Assembly: GCA_902567145.1 (NCBI GenBank)
Contig: CACFLM010000031.1
Location: forward strand, 1 to 9,685
Source: an uncultured Alphaproteobacteria bacterium
GTDB lineage: Bacteria > Pseudomonadota > Alphaproteobacteria > TMED127
Direction: 5' to 3'
DNA: 9,685 nt
Part shown: in pieces, positions 1-8,584 of the stretch
How the letters are laid out: every line of letters begins with the position of its first letter
Numbering within the stretch: position 1 is the first letter of the stretch
The notes under the pieces: generated by a model
The model's database searches: none
The model's input: the letters and a program-made list of their open reading frames with translations, nothing else
What the model was told of the DNA's origin: nothing
Position numbers and translations under genes: made by a program

Positions 1-2943
1 TTCTGCAGTACCTTTCGTTGCAAATATTTTAAAATTAAGTTTTTGGATAACTTGACATAAGAGTATTATATTTTCTTTATCTTCATCTCTAACAGATATA
101 AATATGGAACCTTTTTGAGGGAGTATATTACCAGCGGCCATTTGAGATTTTAAAAATGCCATTGGGAAGTTCTTATCAACCCCCATTACTTCACCTGTCG
201 ATTTCATTTCAGGCCCTAAAATAATATCTTCTCCTGGAAACCTATCAAATGGAAAAACAGACTCTTTGACGGTTACATACTTCATATCTTTTTGATTTAA
301 TTTAAAATCACTGAGTTGCTTTCCGAGCATAATCTTAGTTGCAAGTTTTGCCAAAGGAATTCCTTTGGATTTGCTAATAAATGGAACAGTTCTACTAGCT
401 CTTGGGTTTACTTCAATTACAAATATTTTATCATCTTTAATAGCATATTGAATGTTAATGAAGCCAATAATTTTCAAACTTTTTGAAATGAGTCTGGTAA
501 TTCTCTCTAACTCATTAATTATTTTTAAAGATAAGGTTTGCGGAGGAAGTGAACATGCCGAATCTCCTGAATGAACACCTGCTTCTTCGATATGCTCTAA
601 AATTCCGCAGATAAAAATATCTTTTCCATCTGAAATTGCATCGACATCCAACTCTTTTGCACCAATAAGAAACTCATCAATTAAAATTGACTTATTATTT
701 ACAATAAAATTGCTATTAAAGTAGTGATCAAGTTCTTTAACATTATTAATGATTCTCATCGCCCTTCCACCTAAAACATAAGAAGGTCTTATGACAATCG
801 GAAATTGAATGAATTTAACCGCTTTCTTTGCTTCCTTGTAATTAAAGACAATATCACTTTTAGGTTGCTGTACATTTAAATCCTTCATTAATTTTGTAAA
901 CATGTCTCTATCTTCACATAAATCGATCGAATTAAAAGAGGTTCCTAAAATCTTAATTCCATTTTCGGACAGTTTTTCTGATAATTTTAGGGGCGTTTGT
1001 CCACCAAGTTGTACTATAACTCCAAGAAGCCTGTTTTTTACATTCTCAGCATTACAAATCTCTAGAACCGACTCTGTATCAAGTGGTTCAAAATATAGTC
1101 GATCTGAGATGTCATAGTCAGTTGAGACAGTCTCAGGGTTACAGTTCACCATAATTGATTCGATACCTAGTTCTTTGACTGCAAAAGAAGAATGAACACA
1201 ACAGTAATCAAACTCTATCCCTTGACCAATTCTGTTAGGTCCTCCCCCTAAGATAATAACCTTTTTTTTATTTGTTACCGAGGTTTCTTGTTCAAATCTT
1301 TGATTTTGATCAATACAACTCCAAGATGAGTACATATAAGGAGTTTTTGAGGTAAATTCACCCGAGCATGTATCAATATTTCTATATGAAGGGGAAAAAT
1401 CATTTTTCTTTTTAATTTTGTTAATTGAATTTTTTGAGGACTTTGAAATTTGATCTATTTTTTCGTCAGAGAAACCAAGTTCTTTGGCCTTTAAATAAAT
1501 ATCTTTCGAAATTATATTCTTAAGGATTTTCTCAAATTCAATTATCTCGGATATTTCTCTAACAAACCATGGGTCGTAATTGGACGCTTCAGCAATCTTT
1601 TTTTGATCAATTTTTTTTCTCACACATTCTGCAATTATTAGAAACTTATTTGGTAGATTTTCTTTTAACAAAGAAATAAGTTCCTTTTTCTTTTTTTTTG
1701 CAAAAAATTTATTTGAATCTAATCCTATTAGACCAATCTCTAAACTTCTGACTGCTTTTTGAAAAGACTCCTTAAAGTTCCTTCCAATAGCCATACACTC
1801 TCCAATTGATTTCATGGCTGTGCCAAGTTTTTCTTCAGTCATATTAAATTTTTCAAATGTAAACCTAGGAATTTTAGTAACAATATAATCTATGGTTGGT
1901 TCAAATGAGGCAGGTGTTGTTTTTGTAATATCGTTTTTTAATTCATCTAAAGAATATCCAACTGCTAACTTTGCCGCAATTCTCGCAATAGGAAATCCAG
2001 TGGCCTTAGATGCTAAAGCTGATGACCTTGAAACTCTTGGATTCATTTCGATAACAACATTTCTTCCTGTTTTTGGATGTATTGCAAACTGTACATTTGC
2101 ACCACCAGTATCTACTCCAATTTCGCGTATGACTTTTATTGAGTCATTCCTCATTTTTTGAAACTCCTTGTCTGTCAAAGTAAGGGCTGGCGAAACTGTG
2201 ACAGAATCACCTGTATGAATTCCCATGGGATCAATGTTCTCTATAGAACATACAATAATACAATTATCTTGATTATCTCTAATCACTTCCATTTCATATT
2301 CTTTCCAGCCTATCAATGACTCTTCAATTAGAATCTCACTAATTGGAGATAAATTAAGACCTTTTTTTACAATCTCTAAATACTCTTTCTTATTACTAGC
2401 TGTACCCCCACCCGATCCTCCAAGTGTGAATGATGGTCTAATTATAATAGGAAAAGAAAGGCTTTTTAAGATTTTTATGCTTTCATCTAGACTACCAATA
2501 ACAAATCCTTTAGGAGTATCCAAACCAATCTTCGACATTGATTTTTTAAAAAGTTCTCTGTCTTCAGCTTTTTGAATTACTTTTTTTGAAGCACCAATTA
2601 ATTTTACATTATATTTTTTAAGAATATTCATATTCTCTAGTTCAATCGATAGATTTAATGCCGTTTGTCCTCCCATTGTGGACAATAGTGCATCTGGTCT
2701 CTCTTTAACTATAATTTTCTCTAATGTTGATATATTTAGTGGTTCAATATAAGTACTATCTGCAAGCTCAGGATCTGTCATTATAGTTGCTGGATTTGAG
2801 TTAACTAATACAACGTTAAACCCTTCTTCCTTTAACGCTTTACACGCTTGTGCACCAGAATAATCGAATTCGCAAGCTTGACCAATTACAATTGGTCCAG
2901 CACCAATTATTAGGATTTTTTTTATATCTTTTCTTCTAGGCAT
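1..2943 (-). CDS. carB: Carbamoyl phosphate synthase large subunit, 3' end beyond window
   Basis: CarB makes carbamoyl phosphate from bicarbonate, two ATP and ammonia delivered from CarA, feeding pyrimidine and arginine synthesis in the cytoplasm. I read the minus frame from ATG 2943-2941 ([20 protein letters not shown]) to base 1: 981 codons without a stop. Visible landmarks are the first ATP-grasp glycine loop ([12 protein letters not shown], about residues 169-180), the start of the second half ([16 protein letters not shown], about 565-580), the second glycine loop ([11 protein letters not shown], about 719-729), [16 protein letters not shown] (786-801), [10 protein letters not shown] (about 846-855) and [12 protein letters not shown] (about 910-921). 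The visible part ends at ATKGTAE in the methylglyoxal-synthase-like allosteric domain; these two threonines align with the effector-binding pair of the Escherichia coli enzyme. About 90-110 residues should lie outside the window. The start overlaps the carA stop by 8 bases (ATGCCTAG), implying translational coupling. The gene appears intact. Confidence 0.98.
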   Translation of the reverse strand, partial: MPRRKDIKKILIIGAGPIVIGQACEFDYSGAQACKALKEEGFNVVLVNSNPATIMTDPELADSTYIEPLNISTLEKIIVKERPDALLSTMGGQTALNLSIELENMNILKKYNVKLIGASKKVIQKAEDRELFKKSMSKIGLDTPKGFVIGSLDESIKILKSLSFPIIIRPSFTLGGSGGGTASNKKEYLEIVKKGLNLSPISEILIEESLIGWKEYEMEVIRDNQDNCIIVCSIENIDPMGIHTGDSVTVSPALTLTDKEFQKMRNDSIKVIREIGVDTGGANVQFAIHPKTGRNVVIEMNPRVSRSSALASKATGFPIARIAAKLAVGYSLDELKNDITKTTPASFEPTIDYIVTKIPRFTFEKFNMTEEKLGTAMKSIGECMAIGRNFKESFQKAVRSLEIGLIGLDSNKFFAKKKKKELISLLKENLPNKFLIIAECVRKKIDQKKIAEASNYDPWFVREISEIIEFEKILKNIISKDIYLKAKELGFSDEKIDQISKSSKNSINKIKKKNDFSPSYRNIDTCSGEFTSKTPYMYSSWSCIDQNQRFEQETSVTNKKKVIILGGGPNRIGQGIEFDYCCVHSSFAVKELGIESIMVNCNPETVSTDYDISDRLYFEPLDTESVLEICNAENVKNRLLGVIVQLGGQTPLKLSEKLSENGIKILGTSFNSIDLCEDRDMFTKLMKDLNVQQPKSDIVFNYKEAKKAVKFIQFPIVIRPSYVLGGRAMRIINNVKELDHYFNSNFIVNNKSILIDEFLIGAKELDVDAISDGKDIFICGILEHIEEAGVHSGDSACSLPPQTLSLKIINELERITRLISKSLKIIGFINIQYAIKDDKIFVIEVNPRASRTVPFISKSKGIPLAKLATKIMLGKQLSDFKLNQKDMKYVTVKESVFPFDRFPGEDIILGPEMKSTGEVMGVDKNFPMAFLKSQMAAGNILPQKGSIFISVRDEDKENIILLCQVIQKLNFKIFATKGTAE

Positions 2944-4078
2944 TTCGGATAAGTCTAATAAATTGGTCAAATAAATATCTACTGTCTTGAGGTCCGGGTG
3001 AGGACTCTGGATGATATTGAACTGAAAAGAAAGGTTTCTTTTTAACCTCTATTCCAGCAATAGTATTATCAAATAATGAGGTGTGTGTGACTCTTAATTC
3101 ATTTGGAAAATGCTTTCTAGAAACAACAAAACCATGATTTTGGACGGTAATTTCTACTTTATCTGTTTTTATATTTTTTATTGGATGGTTAGCCCCTCTG
3201 TGCCCATGATGCATTTTTTCTGTTTTTGCATTAAAAATTAATGAGAGTATTTGATGCCCTAAGCAGATTCCAAAAACAGGTTTCCTAAACTTTTTAATAT
3301 AACATAAATTTTCTTTATTTTCTTTGAAAGTTGCGAGGGGGTCACCTGGACCATTTGAAAGGAAAATACCGACTGGATTGATTTTAATAATTTCTTTTAT
3401 TGGATAATTATGAGGAAATACTGCAATGTCAAATTCATACGAACTTAGGATATTTAGAATATTTCTCTTTATTCCAAAATCAATAACAGCAATACATTTT
3501 TTTTTAAAATCATTAGATTTAATTTTTTTGCCCTTAACCCATTTATAGATATATTTTGTTGAAACATTACAAGCAAGATCAAGATTGCTCATACTAGGAA
3601 ATTTACTTAATTCTTTTTGAAGATTTTTAAGATTATCAAATTTCCCATTACTTGGGAAATGAATTAAAGCTTTGCAAGCACCAGAATCTCTAATTTTTTT
3701 TGTAAGACTTCTAGTATCTATATTTGTCACACAAACTTTTTTATTTAATTTCAACCAATTCTCGAAATCCATCTCGGACCTAAAGTTAGAAGCATGAGAA
3801 AGAGAATTATTTATTATACATCCTGAAGCAAAAATTTTTTCACTCTCATAATCTTCAATATTAGTACCAACAATTCCAATATGGGGAAAAGTAAAATTAA
3901 TTATTTGGTTGAAGTAAGAAGGATCTGTTAAGATCTCTTGATAACCTGTTATTGATGTATTAAAGCAGATTTCCCCGAAATAATTACCAAAATGGCCTGC
4001 ACCGTTCCCAACAAAAGTAGAATTATCATCAAGAAGTAAAATACAATTTTTACCATTTCTTTTGACACTATTTTTCAT
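2936..4078 (-). CDS. carA: Carbamoyl phosphate synthase small subunit (glutaminase)
   Basis: CarA hydrolyses glutamine and passes ammonia through a tunnel to CarB. The protein has 380 residues, close to the usual 370-400. The N-terminal CPSase small-chain domain covers about residues 8-145 ([20 protein letters not shown], then [17 protein letters not shown]). A class I glutamine amidotransferase domain follows from about 194. Its triad is visible: nucleophile Cys272 in GICLGHQ, with His356 and Glu358 in [14 protein letters not shown] (241-247) and NHGF (314-317) are further family motifs. The ATG at 4078 is chosen because the family fold starts just after it and a stretch of intergenic DNA with a promoter-like pair lies directly upstream. 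The stop is TAG, inside the carB start overlap. It is transcribed away from yqeY. No leader long enough for an attenuator or pyrimidine-responsive RNA is visible. Confidence 0.98.
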   Translation of the reverse strand: MKNSVKRNGKNCILLLDDNSTFVGNGAGHFGNYFGEICFNTSITGYQEILTDPSYFNQIINFTFPHIGIVGTNIEDYESEKIFASGCIINNSLSHASNFRSEMDFENWLKLNKKVCVTNIDTRSLTKKIRDSGACKALIHFPSNGKFDNLKNLQKELSKFPSMSNLDLACNVSTKYIYKWVKGKKIKSNDFKKKCIAVIDFGIKRNILNILSSYEFDIAVFPHNYPIKEIIKINPVGIFLSNGPGDPLATFKENKENLCYIKKFRKPVFGICLGHQILSLIFNAKTEKMHHGHRGANHPIKNIKTDKVEITVQNHGFVVSRKHFPNELRVTHTSLFDNTIAGIEVKKKPFFSVQYHPESSPGPQDSRYLFDQFIRLIRNA

Positions 4079-4087
4079 TTGATCAAT

Positions 4088-4115
4088 AATATACTTTGAT
4101 ATTAGTAAATTCCAA
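4088..4115 (-). promoter_or_regulatory. Candidate sigma-70 promoter for carAB
   Basis: On the minus strand TTGGAA (4115-4110) is followed after 16 bases by TATATT (4093-4088), a reasonable match to TTGACA/TATAAT. Transcription would begin near 4081, only about 3 bases before the carA ATG, so the mRNA would be almost leaderless, and I see no Shine-Dalgarno sequence before carA. In DNA this AT-rich, such matches can occur by chance, hence the modest confidence. Confidence 0.35.
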
Positions 4116-4142
4116 CAATTAGATAGTAATATTGAATTTTTT

Positions 4143-4148
4143 TATATT
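4143..4148 (+). promoter_or_regulatory. Candidate -10 box for the yqeY-dnaG-rpoD operon
   Basis: TATATT ends 5 bases before the yqeY ATG, so a start about 7 bases downstream of it would fall on the start codon and give a leaderless mRNA. No good -35 is seen at 16-18 bases upstream. An alternative -10, TAATAT at 4127-4132, would give a leader of about 15 bases. The region before the ATG is A/T only and lacks a Shine-Dalgarno sequence. Confidence 0.22.
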
Positions 4149-4153
4149 AAATC

Positions 4154-4618
4154 ATGCAATCCTTGAGAGAAAAAATAAAATTAAGCTTAAATCAGAACTT
4201 AAAAAGTAGGGATGAGATTGCCACATCAACTGTTCGTTTGATTCTTGCTGCAATTAAAGATCATGATATTCAAAATAGAACAAAGAAAAAAGGAGAATTT
4301 ATTTCTGATGAGGATATCTTAAATTTACTTCTAAATATGATCAAGCAGAGAAAAGAGAGTGTAAAAATTTACTCTGAAGCAGGAAGAGAGGATTTAAAAA
4401 AGAGGGAAGAAAAAGAGATTGAAATAATAAGTTCTTTTTTACCACATCAAATTACCTCAGATGAACTTGATAAGATTTTAGCAGAAACCATCGAAGAATT
4501 AGACTGTAAGTCTATCAAGGATTTAGGAAAACTTTTAGGCCTTTTAAAAAAGAAATATCCTGGACAGCTTGATATGCAAGAAGTTGCAGAGAAGGCAAAA
4601 AAAATCTTAAATGATTAA
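4154..4618 (+). CDS. yqeY: GatB/YqeY-domain protein
   Basis: A 154-residue protein, the normal length of the stand-alone YqeY family (about 145-155). Recognised from an N-terminal helix LREKIKLSLNQNLKSRDEI (about 4-22), STVRLILAAIKDHDI (25-39), MIKQRKESVKIYSEAGREDL (62-81) and the central FLPHQIT (95-101). The C-terminal part (about 105-152) is the helical module ending in KKYPGQLDMQEVAEKAKKIL. The fold resembles the C-terminal tRNA-binding tail of GatB, the amidotransferase subunit that makes Gln-tRNA or Asn-tRNA. The role of free YqeY is not firmly established, and a part in tRNA-related quality control is only an inference from that similarity. It is the first gene of the dnaG-rpoD operon, and its stop overlaps the dnaG start by 8 bases. 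No Shine-Dalgarno precedes the ATG. Confidence 0.93.
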   Translation: MQSLREKIKLSLNQNLKSRDEIATSTVRLILAAIKDHDIQNRTKKKGEFISDEDILNLLLNMIKQRKESVKIYSEAGREDLKKREEKEIEIISSFLPHQITSDELDKILAETIEELDCKSIKDLGKLLGLLKKKYPGQLDMQEVAEKAKKILND

Positions 4619-6371
4619 GAACGATAACTCCATTAATGAATTTTTAAACGAAGTAAATAATAAAGTTAGATTATCTGATTTTATAAGTCAGTTTGTTAAT
4701 TTGAATGAAAAAGGAAACTCATTTGTGGGTAAATGTCCTTTTCATAATGAAAATACACCCTCTTTCAATGTCAGTAATGATAAATCACTTTTCTACTGCT
4801 TTGGATGTAAGACTGGGGGAAATATATTAAACTTTATTAGCAAGTATAAAAACTTGCAATTTAAAGAAGCAGTAAATTATGTTTCTAATTATTCAGGAAT
4901 TCCATTTCTTTTTGATGAGAAGAAAAAAAAAATTAATACAGAAGAAAAACTAATTTTAGATTTACTTAGAGAAAGTAATGATTTTTTTAATCAATTACTT
5001 AAGAGAAATACTTTCGCATACAAATATATAAAATCTAGAGGTGTTAGTGAAGAAGTAATTAGTACTTTTAAAATTGGATTTGCCCCTGATTATAATATTT
5101 TAATCAAGTATTTGGTATCTAAAGGATTTAGTTTGGACCAAATTAAAAAAACTGATCTACTTATAAAAAACAAACAAAATGAATTTTTTGGAAGATTTAG
5201 TAATAGAATTACATTCCCTATTTATGATTTTAATAATAATATTGTAGGGTTTGGAGGAAGATCTATAAATAAGTCAAAGATTAAATATATAAATTCTCAG
5301 GAAAATGTGGTTTTCAAAAAGAGTCAGATCTTATATGGACTTCACCAGAATCTAGAACATGTTAGAAATAAAAAAGAAGTTTATTTAGTTGAAGGGTATA
5401 TGGATGTTATAAAACTATATTGTTCAGATATAAAGAATGTAGTTTCATCACTTGGTACAACATTGTCAGAAACTCAACTTCAGAAAATGTGGAATTTCAC
5501 GGACATTCCTTTTGTATGTTTTGATGGGGATCAGGCTGGGATTAATGCATCAAAGATAATATCTGAAAAAGTCTTGAAATTTCTTGTTCCAGGTAAATCA
5601 TTAAAATTTATTCAAATCCCTGATAACAATGATCCAGATTCGTATATGCAAGAGAATAAGAAAGATGACTTTTTAGGTCTCAAAACAAAATCAAAAGATC
5701 TCTCAGAAATGATTTGGGATAATATTAAAGATTCAATTAAAATAGATACTCCAGAATTTCTTGCAGTTCTTGATGAAAAAATCAATAATATAGTTTCTAA
5801 AATTCAAAACCCAAAAATTTCAAAAGAATATCTAAGATTCTTAAGGTCAAAAAAAGATAGTTTTATTTGGCAAAAAAATAGAATCAAATCTTCTAAATTT
5901 AAGAAATCAAGTATTGAAGTCTTTATAGAAAATATTAACGAAAAAATTTTCCTTCAAATGATTATTTCTGATAAAGAGTATGTAGCCGAATTTCAGGAGG
6001 AAATTTTTCAAGTTAAACTTTTTGAAAACACTCTTGAAAATATAAAAAATCAAATTTTGGAGAACTTTTCAGATCAACAATCTTCTAAAACTTTAAATAT
6101 TAGTGATATTAAAGTTCTTTATCCAAAACTTTTCAGTGAAATTAATGAACTTGAAAAGATTCACATTAAAGGACTAAAAGAAGAAGAAAAAAAAATTTTT
6201 TTTAAACAAATTCTTAATAATTTGAGGCTCCCATATTTAGTTGATGAAAGAAAAATAATTCAAAAAGAAATTATTGAGTCCAGTGAGAGTGTTATTTCAG
6301 AAAATTTACTTAAAAGATATAATAAAATCTCTGATGAAATTAGAAATATTAGAAACAAAGATCTTGAATAA
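4611..6371 (+). CDS. dnaG: DNA primase
   Basis: DnaG makes RNA primers for the lagging strand at the replication fork and works with the replicative helicase DnaB. The protein has 586 residues (Escherichia coli DnaG has 581). The N-terminal CHC2 zinc-binding domain shows Cys42, His45, Cys63 and Cys66 in [12 protein letters not shown] and [10 protein letters not shown]. The catalytic core spans about 115-350: [16 protein letters not shown] (191-206), GFGGRSI (213-219), YINSQE (226-231) and K/S-LYGLHQ. The TOPRIM metal residues are Glu261 in LVEGYMDV and Asp305/Asp307 in [18 protein letters not shown] (280-289) lies between them. The remainder, from about 430, is a weakly conserved helical, Lys/Glu-rich segment in the position of the DnaB-binding domain. 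The start overlaps the end of yqeY (ATGATTAA), so expression is probably coupled. A run of ten adenines lies at 4923-4932, and A9T8 at 6187-6203. Confidence 0.98.
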   Translation: MIKNDNSINEFLNEVNNKVRLSDFISQFVNLNEKGNSFVGKCPFHNENTPSFNVSNDKSLFYCFGCKTGGNILNFISKYKNLQFKEAVNYVSNYSGIPFLFDEKKKKINTEEKLILDLLRESNDFFNQLLKRNTFAYKYIKSRGVSEEVISTFKIGFAPDYNILIKYLVSKGFSLDQIKKTDLLIKNKQNEFFGRFSNRITFPIYDFNNNIVGFGGRSINKSKIKYINSQENVVFKKSQILYGLHQNLEHVRNKKEVYLVEGYMDVIKLYCSDIKNVVSSLGTTLSETQLQKMWNFTDIPFVCFDGDQAGINASKIISEKVLKFLVPGKSLKFIQIPDNNDPDSYMQENKKDDFLGLKTKSKDLSEMIWDNIKDSIKIDTPEFLAVLDEKINNIVSKIQNPKISKEYLRFLRSKKDSFIWQKNRIKSSKFKKSSIEVFIENINEKIFLQMIISDKEYVAEFQEEIFQVKLFENTLENIKNQILENFSDQQSSKTLNISDIKVLYPKLFSEINELEKIHIKGLKEEEKKIFFKQILNNLRLPYLVDERKIIQKEIIESSESVISENLLKRYNKISDEIRNIRNKDLE

Positions 6372-6401
6372 TATTCATCGACTGTTCATATTTTAATTGT
6401 A

Positions 6402-6407
6402 AAAGAG
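6402..6407 (+). promoter_or_regulatory. Ribosome binding site deciding the rpoD start
   Basis: AAAGAG sits 8 bases before ATG 6416 in otherwise A/T-only DNA. It overlaps the alternative GTG at 6407, which has no such sequence upstream. This favours ATG 6416 as the real start of rpoD. It is one of the few purine-rich ribosome binding sites in the window. Confidence 0.5.
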
Positions 6408-6415
6408 TGAATCCC

Positions 6416-8362
6416 ATGAATAAAAAAGTTTCTAATTCAAAGAAAGATGATACTGAAGAACCTTTGATTGACCAATCAAATGAAAGTTTAAAAAAGTTGA
6501 TTTTAAAAGGAAAAAAAAAAGGTTTCCTACAAAGATCAGAATGTGAAAAAGCTCTAGAAAATGATAAATTTGAAGATAAAGAAGAATTTTACTCTAAAGT
6601 AGAAAGTTTAAATATCCAGATTTATGATGAGGAAAATGATGAAAACCCATCAGATGATAACGAAACCAATCTAGTTGTTTCAGAGAAAGAAGAGGATACT
6701 GGACGGACAGATGACCCTGTAAGGATGTACTTGAAAGAAATGGGAAATGTAGAACTTCTTTCAAGGGTTGGTGAAATTGAAATAGCTAAAAGAATAGAAA
6801 TAGGTAAAAAGAAAACTTCAGACGCATTTTCAAAAAGTATAATTTCAATGATGTCAATTCAGAAGTATCTTGAAGATTATACAGCTGATGAGAGACAAAT
6901 AAGGGACTTCATTGACCTTGATGCTACGTTTAGAGCTTTAAATGGAGGGCAAGAAGATTTTGAGGAGGATATATCAATTAAAGAAGGACAAATTTACGAT
7001 AGAAGTAATACTGATGATCAAGGTGATGAAGAGAAAACCACTGAAGACGAACAAGAAGATTTTGAGACAGAAACAAGTGATGATAATAATGAGTTATCAG
7101 ATTTGTCAATCCTGGAGAAAGAAGAAAATTTGAGACCTCAGATTTTAGGTAATCTGGAAAAATTTTCTAAATTATTTAAAAAATTTAAAAAAGTAAAAGA
7201 AGAATATATTAATCTTAAAATCTTAAATAAGAAAATTGATATAAAACTTGAAAAAAAAATAAAGTCTGCAGAAAAAGCAGTTTCAGATCAGGTAATAAAT
7301 ATATTCATAAATCAAAATAGAATCGATGATGTAATTGAAACACATAAAATTTATAATCTCCAAATAATGGCTGGTGAAAGAAAGTTGTTCGAGATTGCTT
7401 CAAAATTGAAAATTTCAGAGGACGAATTTGAAAAAGAATATAATAAAAATAGTCAATATAAAAATTGGCTAAGAAACTTATCAAAAAAAAGTAATAAGAA
7501 ATGGGCAGCATTTGCAAAAAAAGACGTTACAACAGAGATAATTTCTAAATTTAGAGAAATTACGCTCTCAACTCTTATGACAATTAAGGAGATAAAAATT
7601 GTATCAAGCCTTGCAAATGAAGGAGTGCTTCAATCAAGTAAAGCAAAAAAAGAAATGATTGAAGCTAATCTAAGATTAGTAATCTCTATTGCTAAGAAAT
7701 ATACCAATAGAGGCCTCCAATTCTTAGACCTAATTCAAGAAGGTAATATAGGTTTAATGAAAGCAGTTGATAAATTTGAATATAAAAGAGGTTATAAATT
7801 CTCAACTTATGCAACTTGGTGGATAAGACAAGCAATAACCAGATCCATTGCAGATCAAGCTCGAACAATAAGAATTCCTGTTCACATGATTGAAACAATT
7901 AGCAAGCTAGTCCGTGTTTCCAGACAGATACTAAATGAGAATGGAGTTGAACCTCAACCAGAAGAATTGGCTTCTAGACTTGGAATGCCTTTAGAGAAAG
8001 TCAGAAAAGTACTTAAAATTGCAAAAGAACCTATTAGTTTAGAAACACCAGTAGGAGATGAAGATGATAGTCATCTGGGAGATTTCATAGAAGATAAAAA
8101 TATTAAACTTCCGCTTGATGCCGCCATCCAAAATAATCTTCGAGAAGCAACTACCGGTGTTTTATCCACCTTAACTCCTAGGGAAGAGAGAGTATTAAGA
8201 ATGCGTTTTGGTATTGGAATGAACACAGATCATACACTCGAAGAAGTTGGACAACAATTTTCAGTCACAAGGGAGAGAATTAGACAAATAGAAGCTAAAG
8301 GATTAAGAAAATTAAAACATCCTAGTAGATCTAGAAAATTAAGAAGTTTTCTTGATAACTAA
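6416..8362 (+). CDS. rpoD: RNA polymerase primary sigma factor (sigma-70)
   Basis: RpoD directs RNA polymerase to housekeeping promoters. From ATG 6416 it has 648 residues (651 from the in-frame GTG at 6407). In ATG numbering: region 1.1-like helices about 17-75; region 1.2 [20 protein letters not shown] (98-117); a long non-conserved region about 130-375 with a strongly acidic, low-complexity stretch near 180-225; region 2 from [18 protein letters not shown] (418 on) through [20 protein letters not shown] and the -10-recognition segment [18 protein letters not shown] to about 490; region 3 about 497-560 ([20 protein letters not shown]); region 4 about 585-645, with the -35 helix-turn-helix [20 protein letters not shown]. 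The end [14 protein letters not shown] and the [10 protein letters not shown] segment are typical of alphaproteobacterial primary sigma factors. It lies 44 bases after dnaG and is probably cotranscribed. Ten adenines in a row occur at 6511-6520. The family is certain; the exact start is less so. Confidence 0.97.
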   Translation: MNKKVSNSKKDDTEEPLIDQSNESLKKLILKGKKKGFLQRSECEKALENDKFEDKEEFYSKVESLNIQIYDEENDENPSDDNETNLVVSEKEEDTGRTDDPVRMYLKEMGNVELLSRVGEIEIAKRIEIGKKKTSDAFSKSIISMMSIQKYLEDYTADERQIRDFIDLDATFRALNGGQEDFEEDISIKEGQIYDRSNTDDQGDEEKTTEDEQEDFETETSDDNNELSDLSILEKEENLRPQILGNLEKFSKLFKKFKKVKEEYINLKILNKKIDIKLEKKIKSAEKAVSDQVINIFINQNRIDDVIETHKIYNLQIMAGERKLFEIASKLKISEDEFEKEYNKNSQYKNWLRNLSKKSNKKWAAFAKKDVTTEIISKFREITLSTLMTIKEIKIVSSLANEGVLQSSKAKKEMIEANLRLVISIAKKYTNRGLQFLDLIQEGNIGLMKAVDKFEYKRGYKFSTYATWWIRQAITRSIADQARTIRIPVHMIETISKLVRVSRQILNENGVEPQPEELASRLGMPLEKVRKVLKIAKEPISLETPVGDEDDSHLGDFIEDKNIKLPLDAAIQNNLREATTGVLSTLTPREERVLRMRFGIGMNTDHTLEEVGQQFSVTRERIRQIEAKGLRKLKHPSRSRKLRSFLDN

Positions 8363-8379
8363 AAGGTCAAGTAATATCA

Positions 8380-8385
8380 TATAAT
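8380..8385 (+). promoter_or_regulatory. Candidate -10 box for the tRNA gene
   Basis: A perfect TATAAT lies in the 52-base gap between rpoD and the tRNA. Initiation near 8392 would leave about 23 bases of 5' leader to be removed by RNase P. TTGATA at 8352-8357 resembles a -35 box, but the 22-base spacing is too long. No better -35 is visible, so this is a tentative call; read-through from rpoD is the alternative. Confidence 0.35.
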
Positions 8386-8414
8386 TACAAATTTTAGATT
8401 TTTCTTTTTTCTCT

Positions 8415-8491
8415 AGGCCCGTAGTTCAGCTGGTTAGAACGCACCGCTCATAACGGTGTTGTCGGGGGTTCAAGTCCCTCCGGGCCTACCA
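8415..8491 (+). tRNA. tRNA with CAT anticodon, probably tRNA-Ile2 (lysidine type)
   Basis: A 77-base cloverleaf with encoded CCA. The acceptor stem AGGCCCG pairs fully with CGGGCCT, followed by discriminator A and CCA. The D arm is GTTC/GAAC with a 9-base loop containing GG; the anticodon arm is CACCG/CGGTG around CTCATAA (anticodon CAT at 8449-8451); the variable loop is TTGTC; the T arm is GGGGG/CCCTC around TTCAAGT. An initiator is unlikely: position 1 pairs normally with 72 and the anticodon stem lacks three consecutive G-C pairs next to the loop. Between elongator Met and Ile2, the C4-G69 and C5-G68 pairs match the acceptor-stem determinants described for the lysidine synthetase TilS in Escherichia coli, favouring tRNA-Ile2 that reads AUA after modification. 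The tRNA call is near certain; the amino acid is about two to one for Ile. Confidence 0.95.
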
Positions 8492-8584
8492 ATTAAATAC
8501 ACATACAGGTTAATTAGCTCTATAATTCTAAAGTCAAATTTAATATTTAATTGATTTCTTACTAGAAAAAAGAAAGATTATAAA

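Noticed and set aside
902..1117. Plus-strand open frame of 71 codons opposite carB
   Set aside because: The opposite strand is conserved carB sequence; the predicted peptide resembles no family I know and has no ribosome binding site.
1892..2161. Plus-strand open frame of 89 codons opposite carB
   Set aside because: It is a shadow of the well-conserved carB frame around [20 protein letters not shown], whose codon choice forces an open antisense frame.
1..2943. Suspected disrupted carB, because no complete long frame is bounded within the region
   Set aside because: Reading the minus strand codon by codon from 2943 to 1 gave no stop, and conserved motifs stay in one frame from the N terminus to the allosteric domain. 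The gene simply leaves the window.
6364..6392. Possible promoter for rpoD alone (TTGAAT, 17 bases, CATATT)
   Set aside because: The -10 match is weak and the surrounding DNA is so A/T-rich that such pairs are expected by chance; cotranscription with dnaG is simpler.
6942..7898. Small frames at 6942-7133 (plus), 7305-7517 (minus) and 7692-7898 (minus)
   Set aside because: All lie within rpoD in other frames, are low complexity or Tyr/Phe/Leu-rich, and show no family resemblance.
8363..8414. Possible rpoD terminator: GTAAT/ATTAC inverted repeat (8371-8388) followed by a T-rich stretch
   Set aside because: The stem is only 5 A/T-rich pairs with an 8-base loop, and the T run is displaced by several bases; it overlaps the better candidate -10 box.
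8492..8584. Search for a bidirectional terminator between the convergent tRNA and mlaC
   Set aside because: Only weak A/T inverted repeats of 3-4 pairs were found; I see no convincing hairpin and nothing else in this spacer.
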